Positions 1 through 11,005 of a stretch of 64,000 bases of DNA are shown here, in pieces. Under the pieces are notes generated by a model. That model was not told the DNA's origin. It saw only the letters and a program-made list of their open reading frames with translations, and made no database searches. This DNA comes from Cyanobium sp. Tous-M-B4 (GTDB lineage Bacteria > Cyanobacteriota > Cyanobacteriia > PCC-6307 > Cyanobiaceae), in NCBI RefSeq assembly GCF_024345395.1, contig NZ_JAGQBA010000006.1:124001-188000 (forward strand), written 5' to 3'. Each line of letters begins with the position of its first letter. The stretch's first letter is position 1. The position numbers were made by a program, and so were the translations under genes.

Positions 1-14
1 AGGGCGAGGCGCAT
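1..14 (-). CDS. nadE: Start of a probable glutamine-dependent NAD+ synthetase (partial, runs off window)
   Basis: An ATG at 14-12 overlaps the TGA of nadD (16-14) in a TGATG junction and opens a frame reading MRLAL before the window ends. Glutamine-dependent NAD+ synthetases of cyanobacteria commonly begin this way and lie next to nadD, so this is an inference from five residues plus context. It would complete the last step of NAD synthesis from the dinucleotide made by NadD. Confidence 0.45.
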
Positions 15-652
15 CAGGGGCTTTTGAGGTGGCTTTTGAGGCGGTGTTTGAGGCTCGGATCGCCAACTAGGCCGTAGAGATTGTGCTCGAGCAGCAGCGG
101 CAAAAGGGCCGCAGGCAGCTGGGTGGGGTCGGGGGTTTGGCGCACCGCCGAGCTGGCGGTGGCGGGAACCTGCAGGGGCAGGATCACCACCCGGCCCCCC
201 AGCTGGGTGAGCTGCTCCAGTTGTTTGGGCTGCAGGGGCCAGCCGGCCCGGGGGGCAATTGCCAGCACGCAGGCCTTGAGCAGGGCTTCGGCTTGCTTCC
301 AGCTGGGAATCTGGGCAGCCAGATCACTGCCCACCACAAACACCAGCTCGCTGCCAGGCCACTGGGCCGCTGCCCGCTCCAGGGTGGTTATCGCCCAGGG
401 GCTGCTGAGCTCCTGCCGGTGGCTCAGCCTCGGATCGCCGATCGCTGCCACCAGCTCGCCCAGCAGGGTGGCCCGTTGCTCCAGGGGGGCGCCGTGGTGT
501 TTTTGCGGGTTGTCGCTGGCCCAGGTGGCTACCTGGGGATAGAGCTGCACCAGGCCCTCCAGCAGGGCCTGGTGGCCCCGGGTCGGTGGGTCGGCGCTGG
601 TGCCAAACAGGGCGATCGGCCCCTCTGCGGCTTTGACGACCCCGTTGCTCAT
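14..652 (-). CDS. nadD: Nicotinate-nucleotide adenylyltransferase
   Basis: The 212-residue product has the nucleotidyltransferase signature near residue 15 (LFGTSADPPTRGHQALLEG), matching the GxFDPxHxGH motif of the family with Ser-Ala in place of Phe. VVGSDLAAQIPSWKQ around residue 105 fits the second conserved block. NadD transfers AMP from ATP to nicotinate mononucleotide in the cytoplasm, giving deamido-NAD. Its ATG overlaps the stop of the upstream GTPase gene (ATGA, 649-652), and its stop overlaps the next frame, so the three genes look translationally coupled. The length is normal. The family is clear; NMN versus NaMN preference cannot be read here. Confidence 0.9.
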   Translation of the reverse strand: MSNGVVKAAEGPIALFGTSADPPTRGHQALLEGLVQLYPQVATWASDNPQKHHGAPLEQRATLLGELVAAIGDPRLSHRQELSSPWAITTLERAAAQWPGSELVFVVGSDLAAQIPSWKQAEALLKACVLAIAPRAGWPLQPKQLEQLTQLGGRVVILPLQVPATASSAVRQTPDPTQLPAALLPLLLEHNLYGLVGDPSLKHRLKSHLKSP

Positions 653-1986
653 GGCAGCAGGGCCTGCAGGTTGGGGGCCGGCTCGCTGCGCTCGCCCAGC
701 CAGAGGCGCACCTGGGGATCGCTGATAGCCAGGCGCCGCAGCAGGGCGCCGGGTTGGCCGCCTCGCTGGGCGCTCCGCAGCAGTTCGGCGGCGGCGAGCC
801 GGCCGGTGAGCCTGGTGGTGTGCACGGCTAGGGCCGCCTGGGCCAGGGCTACCGGGGCGGCTGGAGCGAGGCTGAGGCCGCCGGTGAGCGGTGCTGCCAG
901 CAGCAGCAGTTGGCGTAGGGCGCCCAGGGCCAGCTGGATGCCGATCTGGGCGCCGCCCAGCAGGGCGTTGTGGCCGGAGAGCCGCCGCAGCAGCTGGCGG
1001 GCGCCGGCGCCATGCATCGGCAGGCCGTAGAGCTGGCAGAGCTGCAGCACCAGGGCGGTGTCGCAGGCCAGGCCGCCGGCCAGATCCAGCAGCACCAGGG
1101 GGTTGGCGGCCACGCCGGTGGCCTTGAGGGCGGCAAAGCGGCCGATCAGGCTTTGGGCGGCCTGGCGGCTGGTCCCCAGGCGCCAGCGTTGCAGGGACTG
1201 GTGAAAGCGCTCCGCGCTGCCCAGGGCATTGAGGGCGAGCAATAGGCAGCCGTGTTGCTCCAGCAGTTGCAGCAGGGACTGCCGCAGCGGCTCCACCTGA
1301 GGAGCTTGAACAACGCTGCGCACCCGGCCATCGGCCAGCAGCTGGGGTTGGCGTGGCGCGGCGGCCACCGGGATCAACTCCAGCTGCCGGGCAGCTGCCG
1401 GCAGCCGCCGCTTGATGCTGGCGATCAGCTCGGCCTGCTCGGCCTCGCTCCAGCAGTCGCAGCGGTTGAGCACCAGCAGTACCGGCTTGCCGCTGGCCAG
1501 CAGTGGCGCCAGGGCGTCGTGCTCGACGCTGGTGAGGTCGCCGTCGAGCACCAGCAGCACCAGATCTGAGCCGAGGGCTACTCGGGCCGCCAGTCGGGCC
1601 CTGGCGGCGGCGGCGATCTCATCGATGCCAGGGGTGTCCACCAGCTCCACCCGACTGAGCCCCGCCATGGGTTGCGCCCAGGCCTGGGCCTGCTGGTGGC
1701 GCGTGCAGCCGTGGGCCACGTCGGTGGCGAAAGCCGCCTCCCCCAGCAAGGCGTTGAGCAGGCTCGACTTGCCCACCCCCACTCGGCCGAACACGGCCAC
1801 CCGCAGACTGCGCTGCTGCAGGCGCCCTAGCTGGCGATCCAGGGCCAGCAGCTGGCCGGCTAGCTGGCTTTGCTCGCGGCCGCTGAGCTGGAGTTGGCGG
1901 CGCCACTGGTCGAGCAGGGATTGGCAGCGCTCCGGGATGGCGGGCGCGTGATGGGGGCACGGTTCGGTGCACGGTTCGGGCCTCAT
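649..1986 (-). CDS. Era/dynamin-like GTPase
   Basis: The 445-residue protein carries a P-loop (FGRVGVGKSSLLNALLGE, about residues 65-82), a G3 box (VDTPGIDEI) and a G4-like box (LNRCD), so it should bind and hydrolyse GTP. The C-terminal third is hydrophobic and alanine/leucine rich (residues about 320-400), suggesting membrane association as in cyanobacterial GTPases with a DUF697-like tail. The start at 1986 is chosen because it makes an ATGA overlap with the CNNM gene; an ATG at 2025 lies inside that gene. Its substrate process is unknown; linkage to nadD may only be operon history. Confidence 0.8.
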   Translation of the reverse strand: MRPEPCTEPCPHHAPAIPERCQSLLDQWRRQLQLSGREQSQLAGQLLALDRQLGRLQQRSLRVAVFGRVGVGKSSLLNALLGEAAFATDVAHGCTRHQQAQAWAQPMAGLSRVELVDTPGIDEIAAAARARLAARVALGSDLVLLVLDGDLTSVEHDALAPLLASGKPVLLVLNRCDCWSEAEQAELIASIKRRLPAAARQLELIPVAAAPRQPQLLADGRVRSVVQAPQVEPLRQSLLQLLEQHGCLLLALNALGSAERFHQSLQRWRLGTSRQAAQSLIGRFAALKATGVAANPLVLLDLAGGLACDTALVLQLCQLYGLPMHGAGARQLLRRLSGHNALLGGAQIGIQLALGALRQLLLLAAPLTGGLSLAPAAPVALAQAALAVHTTRLTGRLAAAELLRSAQRGGQPGALLRRLAISDPQVRLWLGERSEPAPNLQALLP

Positions 1987-2999
1987 GGCCGCATCCCTTC
2001 GCCCGCAGGTTGGGGACGGCGCCACCAGCCCGCCAGCACCGCCAGCACCGCCTCAGCGCCAATCACGCCCACGAAGCCGCCGAATTCATCCACCACGACG
2101 CGAACGCCGCTGCTGTTGCGGCGGAAGCCCGTGAGCAACCGGTCGGCCCGGATCATTTCCGGCACGTAATCGACCGTCTCGCTTAGGGAAGCGGCAGTGC
2201 GATTGCCTTCGCCTTGGAGCAGGGCTGTCAGGAGCCGCTCCCGGCCGGCCACGCCCAGCACCTCATCCACCTCTTCACCCAGCACCACCCACCACTCGGC
2301 GTTGTTTGCCAGCAGGTCTTCGCGCAACTGCTCCAGGCTGGTCGCCCCATCGAGGGTGGGAGCCGCCACCCGGGGTGTCATCAGATCCCGGGCGGTGAGA
2401 TCGTTTAGCTGGAACACCTTGGCGATCATGGCCGCTTCATCGGCCTCGATTTGGCCCTTCTGGGAGCCCAGCCGGGCCAGTAGACGGATCTCTTCTTCGT
2501 CGGTGCTGATTTCGTTTTCGGCTGTGATCGCCGGCAGCAGGCGCTCCAGCAGCAGCACTAGGGGCAGCATCAGGCTGGTCAGGATTGCTAGGGCCGGGGC
2601 GCTGGCCAGGGCCACCGGCAGGGCCAGGCGGCTGCCGAGGGCCTTGGGCAGGATTTCTCCAAGCAGGATCACCAGCACGGTGAGACCCACGGAAAACAGG
2701 GGCATGGCGATCCCCTCGATGCCCTCTCGTTTGAAAACGATGGCGGCGTAGCCGCCCAGCATCAGGCTGCCAAAAATATTGAAGCCGTTGTTGGCGATCA
2801 CCAGCACCGACAGGGTGCGGCCCAGCCGCTGGCGCAGCTTCTCGAGGCGCTGCGCTCCGCGCACGGGCTTGCTGCGGGCGGCAAGTTCGTGTACCCGCAC
2901 CGGGTTCACGGTGAGCAGGGCAGCCTCAACTCCAGAGCACAGGGCCGAACCTGCGATCACCAGCACCACAAGCAGCGCCAGGGTGAGCAGGTCGTTCAT
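1983..2999 (-). CDS. CNNM/CorC-family membrane protein with CBS domains
   Basis: The 338-residue protein begins with a CNNM (DUF21) membrane domain: a first helix from residue 4, a second near residue 65 and two more around 90-150. A cytoplasmic CBS pair follows (about residues 190-320; DLMTPRVAAPTLDGA, then VVVDEFGGFVGVIG). Family members are linked to Mg2+/Co2+ efflux or regulation. The usual C-terminal CorC_HlyC domain is not seen; the protein stops shortly after the second CBS motif. It is first in a minus-strand operon with the GTPase and nadD. Transport activity is inferred from the family only. Confidence 0.85.
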   Translation of the reverse strand: MNDLLTLALLVVLVIAGSALCSGVEAALLTVNPVRVHELAARSKPVRGAQRLEKLRQRLGRTLSVLVIANNGFNIFGSLMLGGYAAIVFKREGIEGIAMPLFSVGLTVLVILLGEILPKALGSRLALPVALASAPALAILTSLMLPLVLLLERLLPAITAENEISTDEEEIRLLARLGSQKGQIEADEAAMIAKVFQLNDLTARDLMTPRVAAPTLDGATSLEQLREDLLANNAEWWVVLGEEVDEVLGVAGRERLLTALLQGEGNRTAASLSETVDYVPEMIRADRLLTGFRRNSSGVRVVVDEFGGFVGVIGAEAVLAVLAGWWRRPQPAGEGMRP

Positions 3000-3106
3000 T
3001 CCGCCATTTCGCCGCTCGCCATCTACCTATTAAATCGGCTCCGCCAGCGTCTGTCCCGCTGCCTGCTCCAAACTGGACTTATGCAGGGCCCGCCGGCCGC
3101 TTTTTT

Positions 3107-4426
3107 ATGTTCGATCCGTCGACCTTCGCCCAGCGGCGTCAGCGCTTCTTCGCTCAGCTCGGGGAAGCTGCTGCCGTGATTCCGGCGGCAACGCTGGTGA
3201 CCCATCATGCCGATTGCGAGTGGCCCTTCCGCCAAAACAGCGACTTTTGGTATCTCACTGGTTTTGATGAACCCGAGGCGGTGGCCCTGTTTTTGCCCCA
3301 CCGGCCCGAGGGTGAGCGCTACGTGCTGTTTGTGCAGCCCCGCGAGGCCAGTGCCGAGGTTTGGAATGGTTTCCGTTGGGGTACTGAAGGCGCCGTGGCC
3401 GAGTTCGGCGCCGACCTAGCCCACCCGCGCAGCGAGCTAGAGCAGCGCCTGCCCGACTACCTCAGGGGCGCTGAGGGCATCGCCTTTCGCGTTGGCAAGC
3501 ATCCGAAGGTGGAGCCGCTGGTGCTGGCGGCTTGGGCCGCTCAGCTCGACCGAGCCCCCCGCAGCGGCCGGGCCGCCCTGGGGCTGGTGGCCCCCTGTCC
3601 GCTGCTGCACGAGCTGCGGCTGCGCAAGGGCTCCGAGGAGTTGGAGCGCATGCGCGAGGCGGCGCGAATCTCGGCCGAGGCCCACGAGCTGGCTCGTCAG
3701 GTGGTGCGGCCTGGCCTCAATGAGCGGCAGGTACAGGCCGTGATTGAGCAGCACTTCCTGGAGCAGGGTGCCCGTGGCCCGGCCTACGGCACGATCGTGG
3801 CCGGCGGCGACAACGCCTGCGTGTTGCACTACATCGCTAACAACGCCCCACTGAACGACGGCGATCTGTTGTTGATCGATGCCGGTTGCTCCTTAGCCGA
3901 TTACTACAACGGCGACATCACCCGCAGCTTCCCGATCAACGGTCGCTTCAGTGGTGAGCAGCGCGCCCTCTACGAGCTGGTGCTTGCGGCCCAGGAGGCG
4001 GCGGTGGACTCGGTGGCCCCGGGCTTCAGCGCTGAAGGGGTGCATGAGACCGCCCTGCGGGTGCTGGTGGCGGGCCTGCTGGACCTAGGGCTGCTGGTGG
4101 GATCCCTCGATGGGGTGATCGAGCAAGGGGCCTACCGCCACCTCTACATGCACCGCACCGGCCACTGGTTGGGCCTTGATGTACATGATGTGGGGGCCTA
4201 TCGCCTCGGTGAGCACCACGTGGAGCTGGAGCCGGGCATGGTGCTCACCGTGGAGCCGGGCCTCTACGTGAGCGATCGGCTGCCGGTGCCAGAGGGCCAG
4301 CCGGAGATCGAAGCGCGCTGGAAGGGTATCGGCATTCGCATCGAAGACGATGTGGCCGTGACCAGCCACGGCCATGAAAATCTGACCGCCGCAGCCTTGA
4401 AGTCGCCGGCGGCGCTGGAGCGCTGA
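3107..4426 (+). CDS. pepP: Xaa-Pro aminopeptidase (aminopeptidase P)
   Basis: This is a 439-residue M24B metallopeptidase that releases N-terminal residues ahead of proline. The N-terminal creatinase-like domain (residues 1-165, QNSDFWYLTGFDEPEA) is followed by the pita-bread domain. Metal ligands are visible as LLIDAGC, YNGDITRSFP, HRTGHWLGLDVHD, TVEPGLY and RIEDDVAV. Length and motif order are normal for the family. It is divergent from the CNNM gene. The ATG at 3107 follows a T-run with no strong Shine-Dalgarno sequence, but the protein starts as its homologues do. Confidence 0.93.
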   Translation: MFDPSTFAQRRQRFFAQLGEAAAVIPAATLVTHHADCEWPFRQNSDFWYLTGFDEPEAVALFLPHRPEGERYVLFVQPREASAEVWNGFRWGTEGAVAEFGADLAHPRSELEQRLPDYLRGAEGIAFRVGKHPKVEPLVLAAWAAQLDRAPRSGRAALGLVAPCPLLHELRLRKGSEELERMREAARISAEAHELARQVVRPGLNERQVQAVIEQHFLEQGARGPAYGTIVAGGDNACVLHYIANNAPLNDGDLLLIDAGCSLADYYNGDITRSFPINGRFSGEQRALYELVLAAQEAAVDSVAPGFSAEGVHETALRVLVAGLLDLGLLVGSLDGVIEQGAYRHLYMHRTGHWLGLDVHDVGAYRLGEHHVELEPGMVLTVEPGLYVSDRLPVPEGQPEIEARWKGIGIRIEDDVAVTSHGHENLTAAALKSPAALER

Positions 4427-4452
4427 GGCTCAGGGCAGGGCAGAGCAGACCA

Positions 4453-5238
4453 TCAGCCCAGCTGCGGCAGGAGCAGTTCCAGCAGGTTGGCCGCGGAGGG
4501 AATCACCGCGTCGGCGCCGGCCTCCAGCAGCTTGGCTTCGTAGGCAGCCCGTCGCTCAGGCTGCGCGTGCAGATGGGGTGGCGCTACCGCAAAGCTCAAG
4601 AAGCGCTGAGCGGGGCACTGGGCGCGGGCGCGCTGCACGGTGAGCACATCGGCCACCGTGTCGCCCAGGTAAACCACCGGCGTTGCGCCAGCCCCCAGGC
4701 TCTCGCCAGCCAACCGGCTGGCTAGCTGCAGCAAGCCGGTGGGATCGGGCTTGTCGGGCGCATCGCCCATGGCGATCAGGGGCGGATTGGCGAGCCCCAG
4801 GCGGGTTTCCAGCACGTAACGGCAGGAGGGGGGCTCAGCGCCACTCACGAAGCCGTAGGCCAGACCTGCAGCCTCCAGAGCGGCAAAAAAGGCTTGCTGC
4901 ACCAGTAGGGGCTCGTCGCGTATGAAGCCCCGCCACTGGCCCGGATCGCCGGCGGGATCGCCGCCGAAATAGAAGCCTTCGAACACCGCCACCAGCTCCT
5001 CAAACGCCGGCAGGGGGGTATGGCCGGTGCGGCGCAGCAGCTCCATCGAGGCCTGCCAGTCGTTGTTCCAGCTTCCTTCGCTTTTAAGGCCGTCTATGGC
5101 GGCGGGCTCGGGACGGTGGCCATGGAAGTGGTGCACCGTTTCGACGATTGCCCGGCGGTAGCTAGCGCTCACATCGCGGATCACGCCATCGATGTCGAAC
5201 AGCACGACGGCCCGGGGCGGAGAGGCAGAAAGGGGCAT
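4453..5238 (-). CDS. HAD-superfamily phosphatase, IA hypothetical subfamily 1
   Basis: The 261-residue protein has HAD motif I at the N-terminus (VVLFDIDGVIRDVSASYRRA), a cap region and a C-terminal motif (VYLGDTVADVLTVQRA) with the Mg2+-binding acidic residues. The DIDGVIRDV start is typical of the TIGR01548 group common in cyanobacteria. Members are predicted phosphatases with no settled substrate. It lies 12 bp downstream of the transaldolase-like gene on the same strand, so co-transcription is likely and a sugar-phosphate substrate is possible but unproven. Confidence 0.82.
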   Translation of the reverse strand: MPLSASPPRAVVLFDIDGVIRDVSASYRRAIVETVHHFHGHRPEPAAIDGLKSEGSWNNDWQASMELLRRTGHTPLPAFEELVAVFEGFYFGGDPAGDPGQWRGFIRDEPLLVQQAFFAALEAAGLAYGFVSGAEPPSCRYVLETRLGLANPPLIAMGDAPDKPDPTGLLQLASRLAGESLGAGATPVVYLGDTVADVLTVQRARAQCPAQRFLSFAVAPPHLHAQPERRAAYEAKLLEAGADAVIPSAANLLELLLPQLG

Positions 5239-5250
5239 CAGGATTGGCTT

Positions 5251-5910
5251 TCAGGAACGGGCATCGCTTTCAAATTGGACGCTGGCTGCAGCGGTGGCCT
5301 CACTGCCGAACAGTTCTGCTGCCAGTGCCGGGCTGATCGTGAAGGTGTTCAGCCCTTCAGCGGCCAAGCGGCTGAGTTCGCTGGGCTGGCGCAAGCTGGC
5401 CACCAGCAGCCGCACGCTGGAGCCGAGCCCCTCAATACATCTCTGCATGGTGACCACTTCGGCTACCCCATCGCGCCCCTGGTCCTGGATGCGGCCCAGG
5501 TAGGGGGCGATGTATTCGACTCCCAGGGCCGCGGCGATCAGCACCTGGTGGGGCTCGTAGCAGGCGGTGAAGGTGACGGCAACGCCGGCGCCAACCAGCT
5601 CCCGGGCAACCGCTGCTCCCTGCTGGGTCACCGGCAGCTTGACGGCGATGCGGCCGGGGGCCAGGGCCGCCAGTGCCTGGCCGCAGCGCAGCATCTCTGC
5701 CTCGGTGGCGCCCCATGCCTGCAGCTGGAGTGCGGCGATGCCATGGGCCAGAGCCGTGCGGCTGAGGGCTGCCAGGTTGTCGAGGCTGCAGGGCTGGGCG
5801 GCCCGGCGCAGCAGGGTGGGGTTAGTGGTTACGCCGTGAAATAGGCCGCTGGGCAGCCACTGCTGCCAGGCTTTGGGATCGGCCGAATCGAGGAACAGGC
5901 GCAGGGCCAT
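5251..5910 (-). CDS. Transaldolase/fructose-6-phosphate aldolase-like protein
   Basis: The 219-residue protein has the short transaldolase (FSA/MipB-like) layout: LFLDSADPKAWQQW and GVTTNPTLLRRA at the N-terminus, a Schiff-base lysine candidate in GRIAVKLPVTQQG (about residue 95), TFTACYEPHQVLIAAALG and YIAPYLGRIQDQGRDG. Such proteins form a Class I aldolase barrel. The usual pentose-pathway transaldolase is longer (over 300 residues), so this is probably an FSA-like side activity. It pairs with the HAD phosphatase 12 bp downstream. Confidence 0.85.
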   Translation of the reverse strand: MALRLFLDSADPKAWQQWLPSGLFHGVTTNPTLLRRAAQPCSLDNLAALSRTALAHGIAALQLQAWGATEAEMLRCGQALAALAPGRIAVKLPVTQQGAAVARELVGAGVAVTFTACYEPHQVLIAAALGVEYIAPYLGRIQDQGRDGVAEVVTMQRCIEGLGSSVRLLVASLRQPSELSRLAAEGLNTFTISPALAAELFGSEATAAASVQFESDARS

Positions 5911-5912
5911 AG

Positions 5913-6464
<552 letters not shown>

Positions 6465-6518
6465 TTGGTGCTGAATTCTAAAGCTTAGTTATTTGCCCAG
6501 GCATAAGTTGAATTTACT

Positions 6519-6543
6519 AGCACTCCGCGAGGAGTGCTTTTTT
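6519..6543 (+). terminator. Rho-independent terminator of the PSRP-3 gene
   Basis: AGCACTCC (6519-6526), loop GCGA, GGAGTGCT (6531-6538) and a T-run to 6543 form a perfect 8-bp stem with a U-tail, 55 bp after the stop codon. Confidence 0.9.
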
Positions 6544-6576
6544 ATGCATCATTTTGCCCATTAAGAGCAAGGTCTT

Positions 6577-6621
6577 AAAAAATCCGGAAGCCAGCCCCGA
6601 GCTTAAGGGTTGACTTCCGGA
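6577..6621 (-). terminator. Rho-independent terminator of the atpD-atpC operon
   Basis: On the minus strand TCCGGAAG pairs with CTTCCGGA (6614-6621 with 6583-6590). The stem is extended inward by a further seven positions with one mismatch and one wobble. A six-T run (the A-run at 6577-6582) follows. It is 65 bp downstream of the atpC stop and faces the PSRP-3 terminator. Confidence 0.85.
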
Positions 6622-6634
6622 ATGAAATTATATA

Positions 6635-6675
6635 AAAATCTAGACTGTTCAAATCTAGGATTTTAAAAATCTAGG
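6635..6675. repeat. Three spaced AAATCTAG direct repeats
   Basis: The octamer AAATCTAG occurs three times in 41 bp: within 6635-6643, at 6651-6658 and within 6665-6675. Spacings are about 15-16 bp. The stretch is very AT-rich, between the atpC stop codon and its terminator, and would be transcribed as the atpDC 3-prime UTR. No function can be assigned. Confidence 0.6.
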
Positions 6676-6685
6676 TTTAAAAAAA

Positions 6686-7093
6686 TTAGATTGCCTTGCT
6701 GGCTTGGAAGCGGGCGCGCGATGAAGCCAGTGCTTGCTGGGCTTTCAGCTTCTCTGGGCTGGCTGGCTTGCCCTCAAAAGCAGCTGTTGCCGATTGGGCG
6801 GCCTCAAAGGCAGCCTCGGCGGATGCGGCATTAATTGAGCTGCCTAGCTCAGCGGCATTCACCAAAACGGTGACCTCGTCGGCCTCCACTTCGGCGAAAC
6901 CACCCATCAGGGCGATCGTTGACCAAGCGCCGCCGGAGCGCAGACGCATTACGCCTGTATCCAGTGCTGCCAGCATGGTGACGTGGCCAGGCAGGATACC
7001 TACCTGCCCAGTAGTGCTTGGCAGGATTACCTCTTCGGCGGTTCCATCAAAGACGCTCTGATCAGGGGCCAGAACGCGGAGGGTGAGACTCAT
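6686..7093 (-). CDS. atpC: ATP synthase epsilon subunit
   Basis: The 135-residue protein starts MSLTLRVLAPDQSVFDG and contains LPSTTGQVGILPGHVTML, the conserved beta-sandwich of F1 epsilon, followed by the two-helix C-terminal domain. Epsilon joins the central stalk and can inhibit ATP hydrolysis. It lies 29 bp downstream of atpD; cyanobacteria keep these two genes in an operon separate from the main atp cluster, as here. Length is typical. Confidence 0.97.
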   Translation of the reverse strand: MSLTLRVLAPDQSVFDGTAEEVILPSTTGQVGILPGHVTMLAALDTGVMRLRSGGAWSTIALMGGFAEVEADEVTVLVNAAELGSSINAASAEAAFEAAQSATAAFEGKPASPEKLKAQQALASSRARFQASKAI

Positions 7094-7122
7094 GGGTAGG
7101 GGTCCTCAGGGAAAAGAGGGTA

Positions 7123-8616
<1,494 letters not shown>

Positions 8617-8746
8617 TCAGCCCGCCTGAAGCGGCGCAACCTTACCACTGCGATAGGCGCGGGCTTCTGTTCAGCCCCTGTTCACCCCGGTGGTTCGGTC
8701 ACCCGCACGGTCTGGGCCTGGGCACTGGAGCTTGGTTGGGCATAAA

Positions 8747-8773
8747 TTGGCACTCGTTGAGCTCGAGTGCTAA
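8747..8773 (+). promoter_or_regulatory. CIRCE operator (HrcA binding site) of groESL
   Basis: TTGGCACTC, nine bases, GAGTGCTAA. This matches the CIRCE consensus TTAGCACTC-N9-GAGTGCTAA with one change in the left arm. It lies 77 bp before the groES start, where HrcA represses groESL in Synechocystis and other bacteria. hrcA itself is not in this window. Confidence 0.93.
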
Positions 8774-8849
8774 ATCGCCTCTCAGGCCCACTCCAGTTCA
8801 CTGTTCTGTGGCGTCTCAGGCGCCATGTCATTGCTCTCGCAATCCATCC

Positions 8850-9161
8850 ATGGCTGCTGTTTCTCTCAGCGTCTCCACGGTTAAGCCCCTCGGAGATCGC
8901 ATTTTTATCAAGGTGTCCGAATCGGAGGAGAAAACCGCCGGCGGCATTCTTCTGCCTGACACCGCTAAGGAAAAGCCCCAGGTGGGCGAAGTGGTGCAGA
9001 TCGGCCCAGGCAAGCGCAACGACGACGGCAGCCGCCAGGCTCCTGAGGTCAGCGTTGGCGACAAGGTGCTCTACAGCAAGTATGCCGGCACCGACATCAA
9101 GCTCGGCAGCGACGAGTTTGTGCTGCTTTCCGAGAAGGACATCCTCGCCATCGTCAACTGA
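8850..9161 (+). CDS. groES: GroES co-chaperonin
   Basis: The 103-residue product begins [20 protein letters not shown] and has the mobile loop ETAGGIL-type sequence ([17 protein letters not shown]) and [14 protein letters not shown]. It forms the heptameric lid of GroEL. The frame is open further upstream, but the ATG at 8850 gives the normal cyanobacterial length; the longer frame runs through the CIRCE operator. groEL follows 51 bp later. Confidence 0.97.
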   Translation: MAAVSLSVSTVKPLGDRIFIKVSESEEKTAGGILLPDTAKEKPQVGEVVQIGPGKRNDDGSRQAPEVSVGDKVLYSKYAGTDIKLGSDEFVLLSEKDILAIVN

Positions 9162-9179
9162 CGACTGGCCTATTACTGA

Positions 9180-10847
<1,668 letters not shown>

Positions 10848-10855
10848 TAGCGAGA

Positions 10856-10923
10856 TGGGGCCTTTGTGGCCCCACTCCTTCATCGGCACCGAGGGCAGAG
10901 GATTTTCCTTCTGCCCTTTTTTT
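10856..10923 (+). terminator. Terminator region of groESL
   Basis: A hairpin TGGGGCC-TTTGT-GGCCCCA (10856-10874) is followed by a second one, GGGCAGA (10893-10899) pairing with TCTGCCC (10910-10916), with a seven-T run to 10923. The second is a standard intrinsic terminator. Confidence 0.88.
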
Positions 10924-10991
10924 GTTCCCGTTCAGCCAAGTGGGTCTAGCCATCCCGGCTGTATCGGTTGCCACCTTTAAGAGCCCTTTTG

Positions 10992-11005
10992 GTAGCAGTT
11001 GCTAC
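10992..11005 (+). promoter_or_regulatory. Putative NtcA binding site at the ammonium transporter gene
   Basis: GTAGCAGTTGCTAC fits the NtcA consensus GTA-N8-TAC, with six-base perfect arms around a central GT. NtcA activates nitrogen-assimilation genes, including amt, in cyanobacteria. No clear TAN3T minus-10 box lies 22 bp downstream, which is the main weakness. The site overlaps the first possible start codon of amt (TTG at 10999). Confidence 0.6.

Noticed and set aside
83-1030. A 315-residue plus-strand frame across nadD and the GTPase
   Set aside because: Shadow of two well-supported minus-strand genes; repetitive Gln/Gly/Arg composition.
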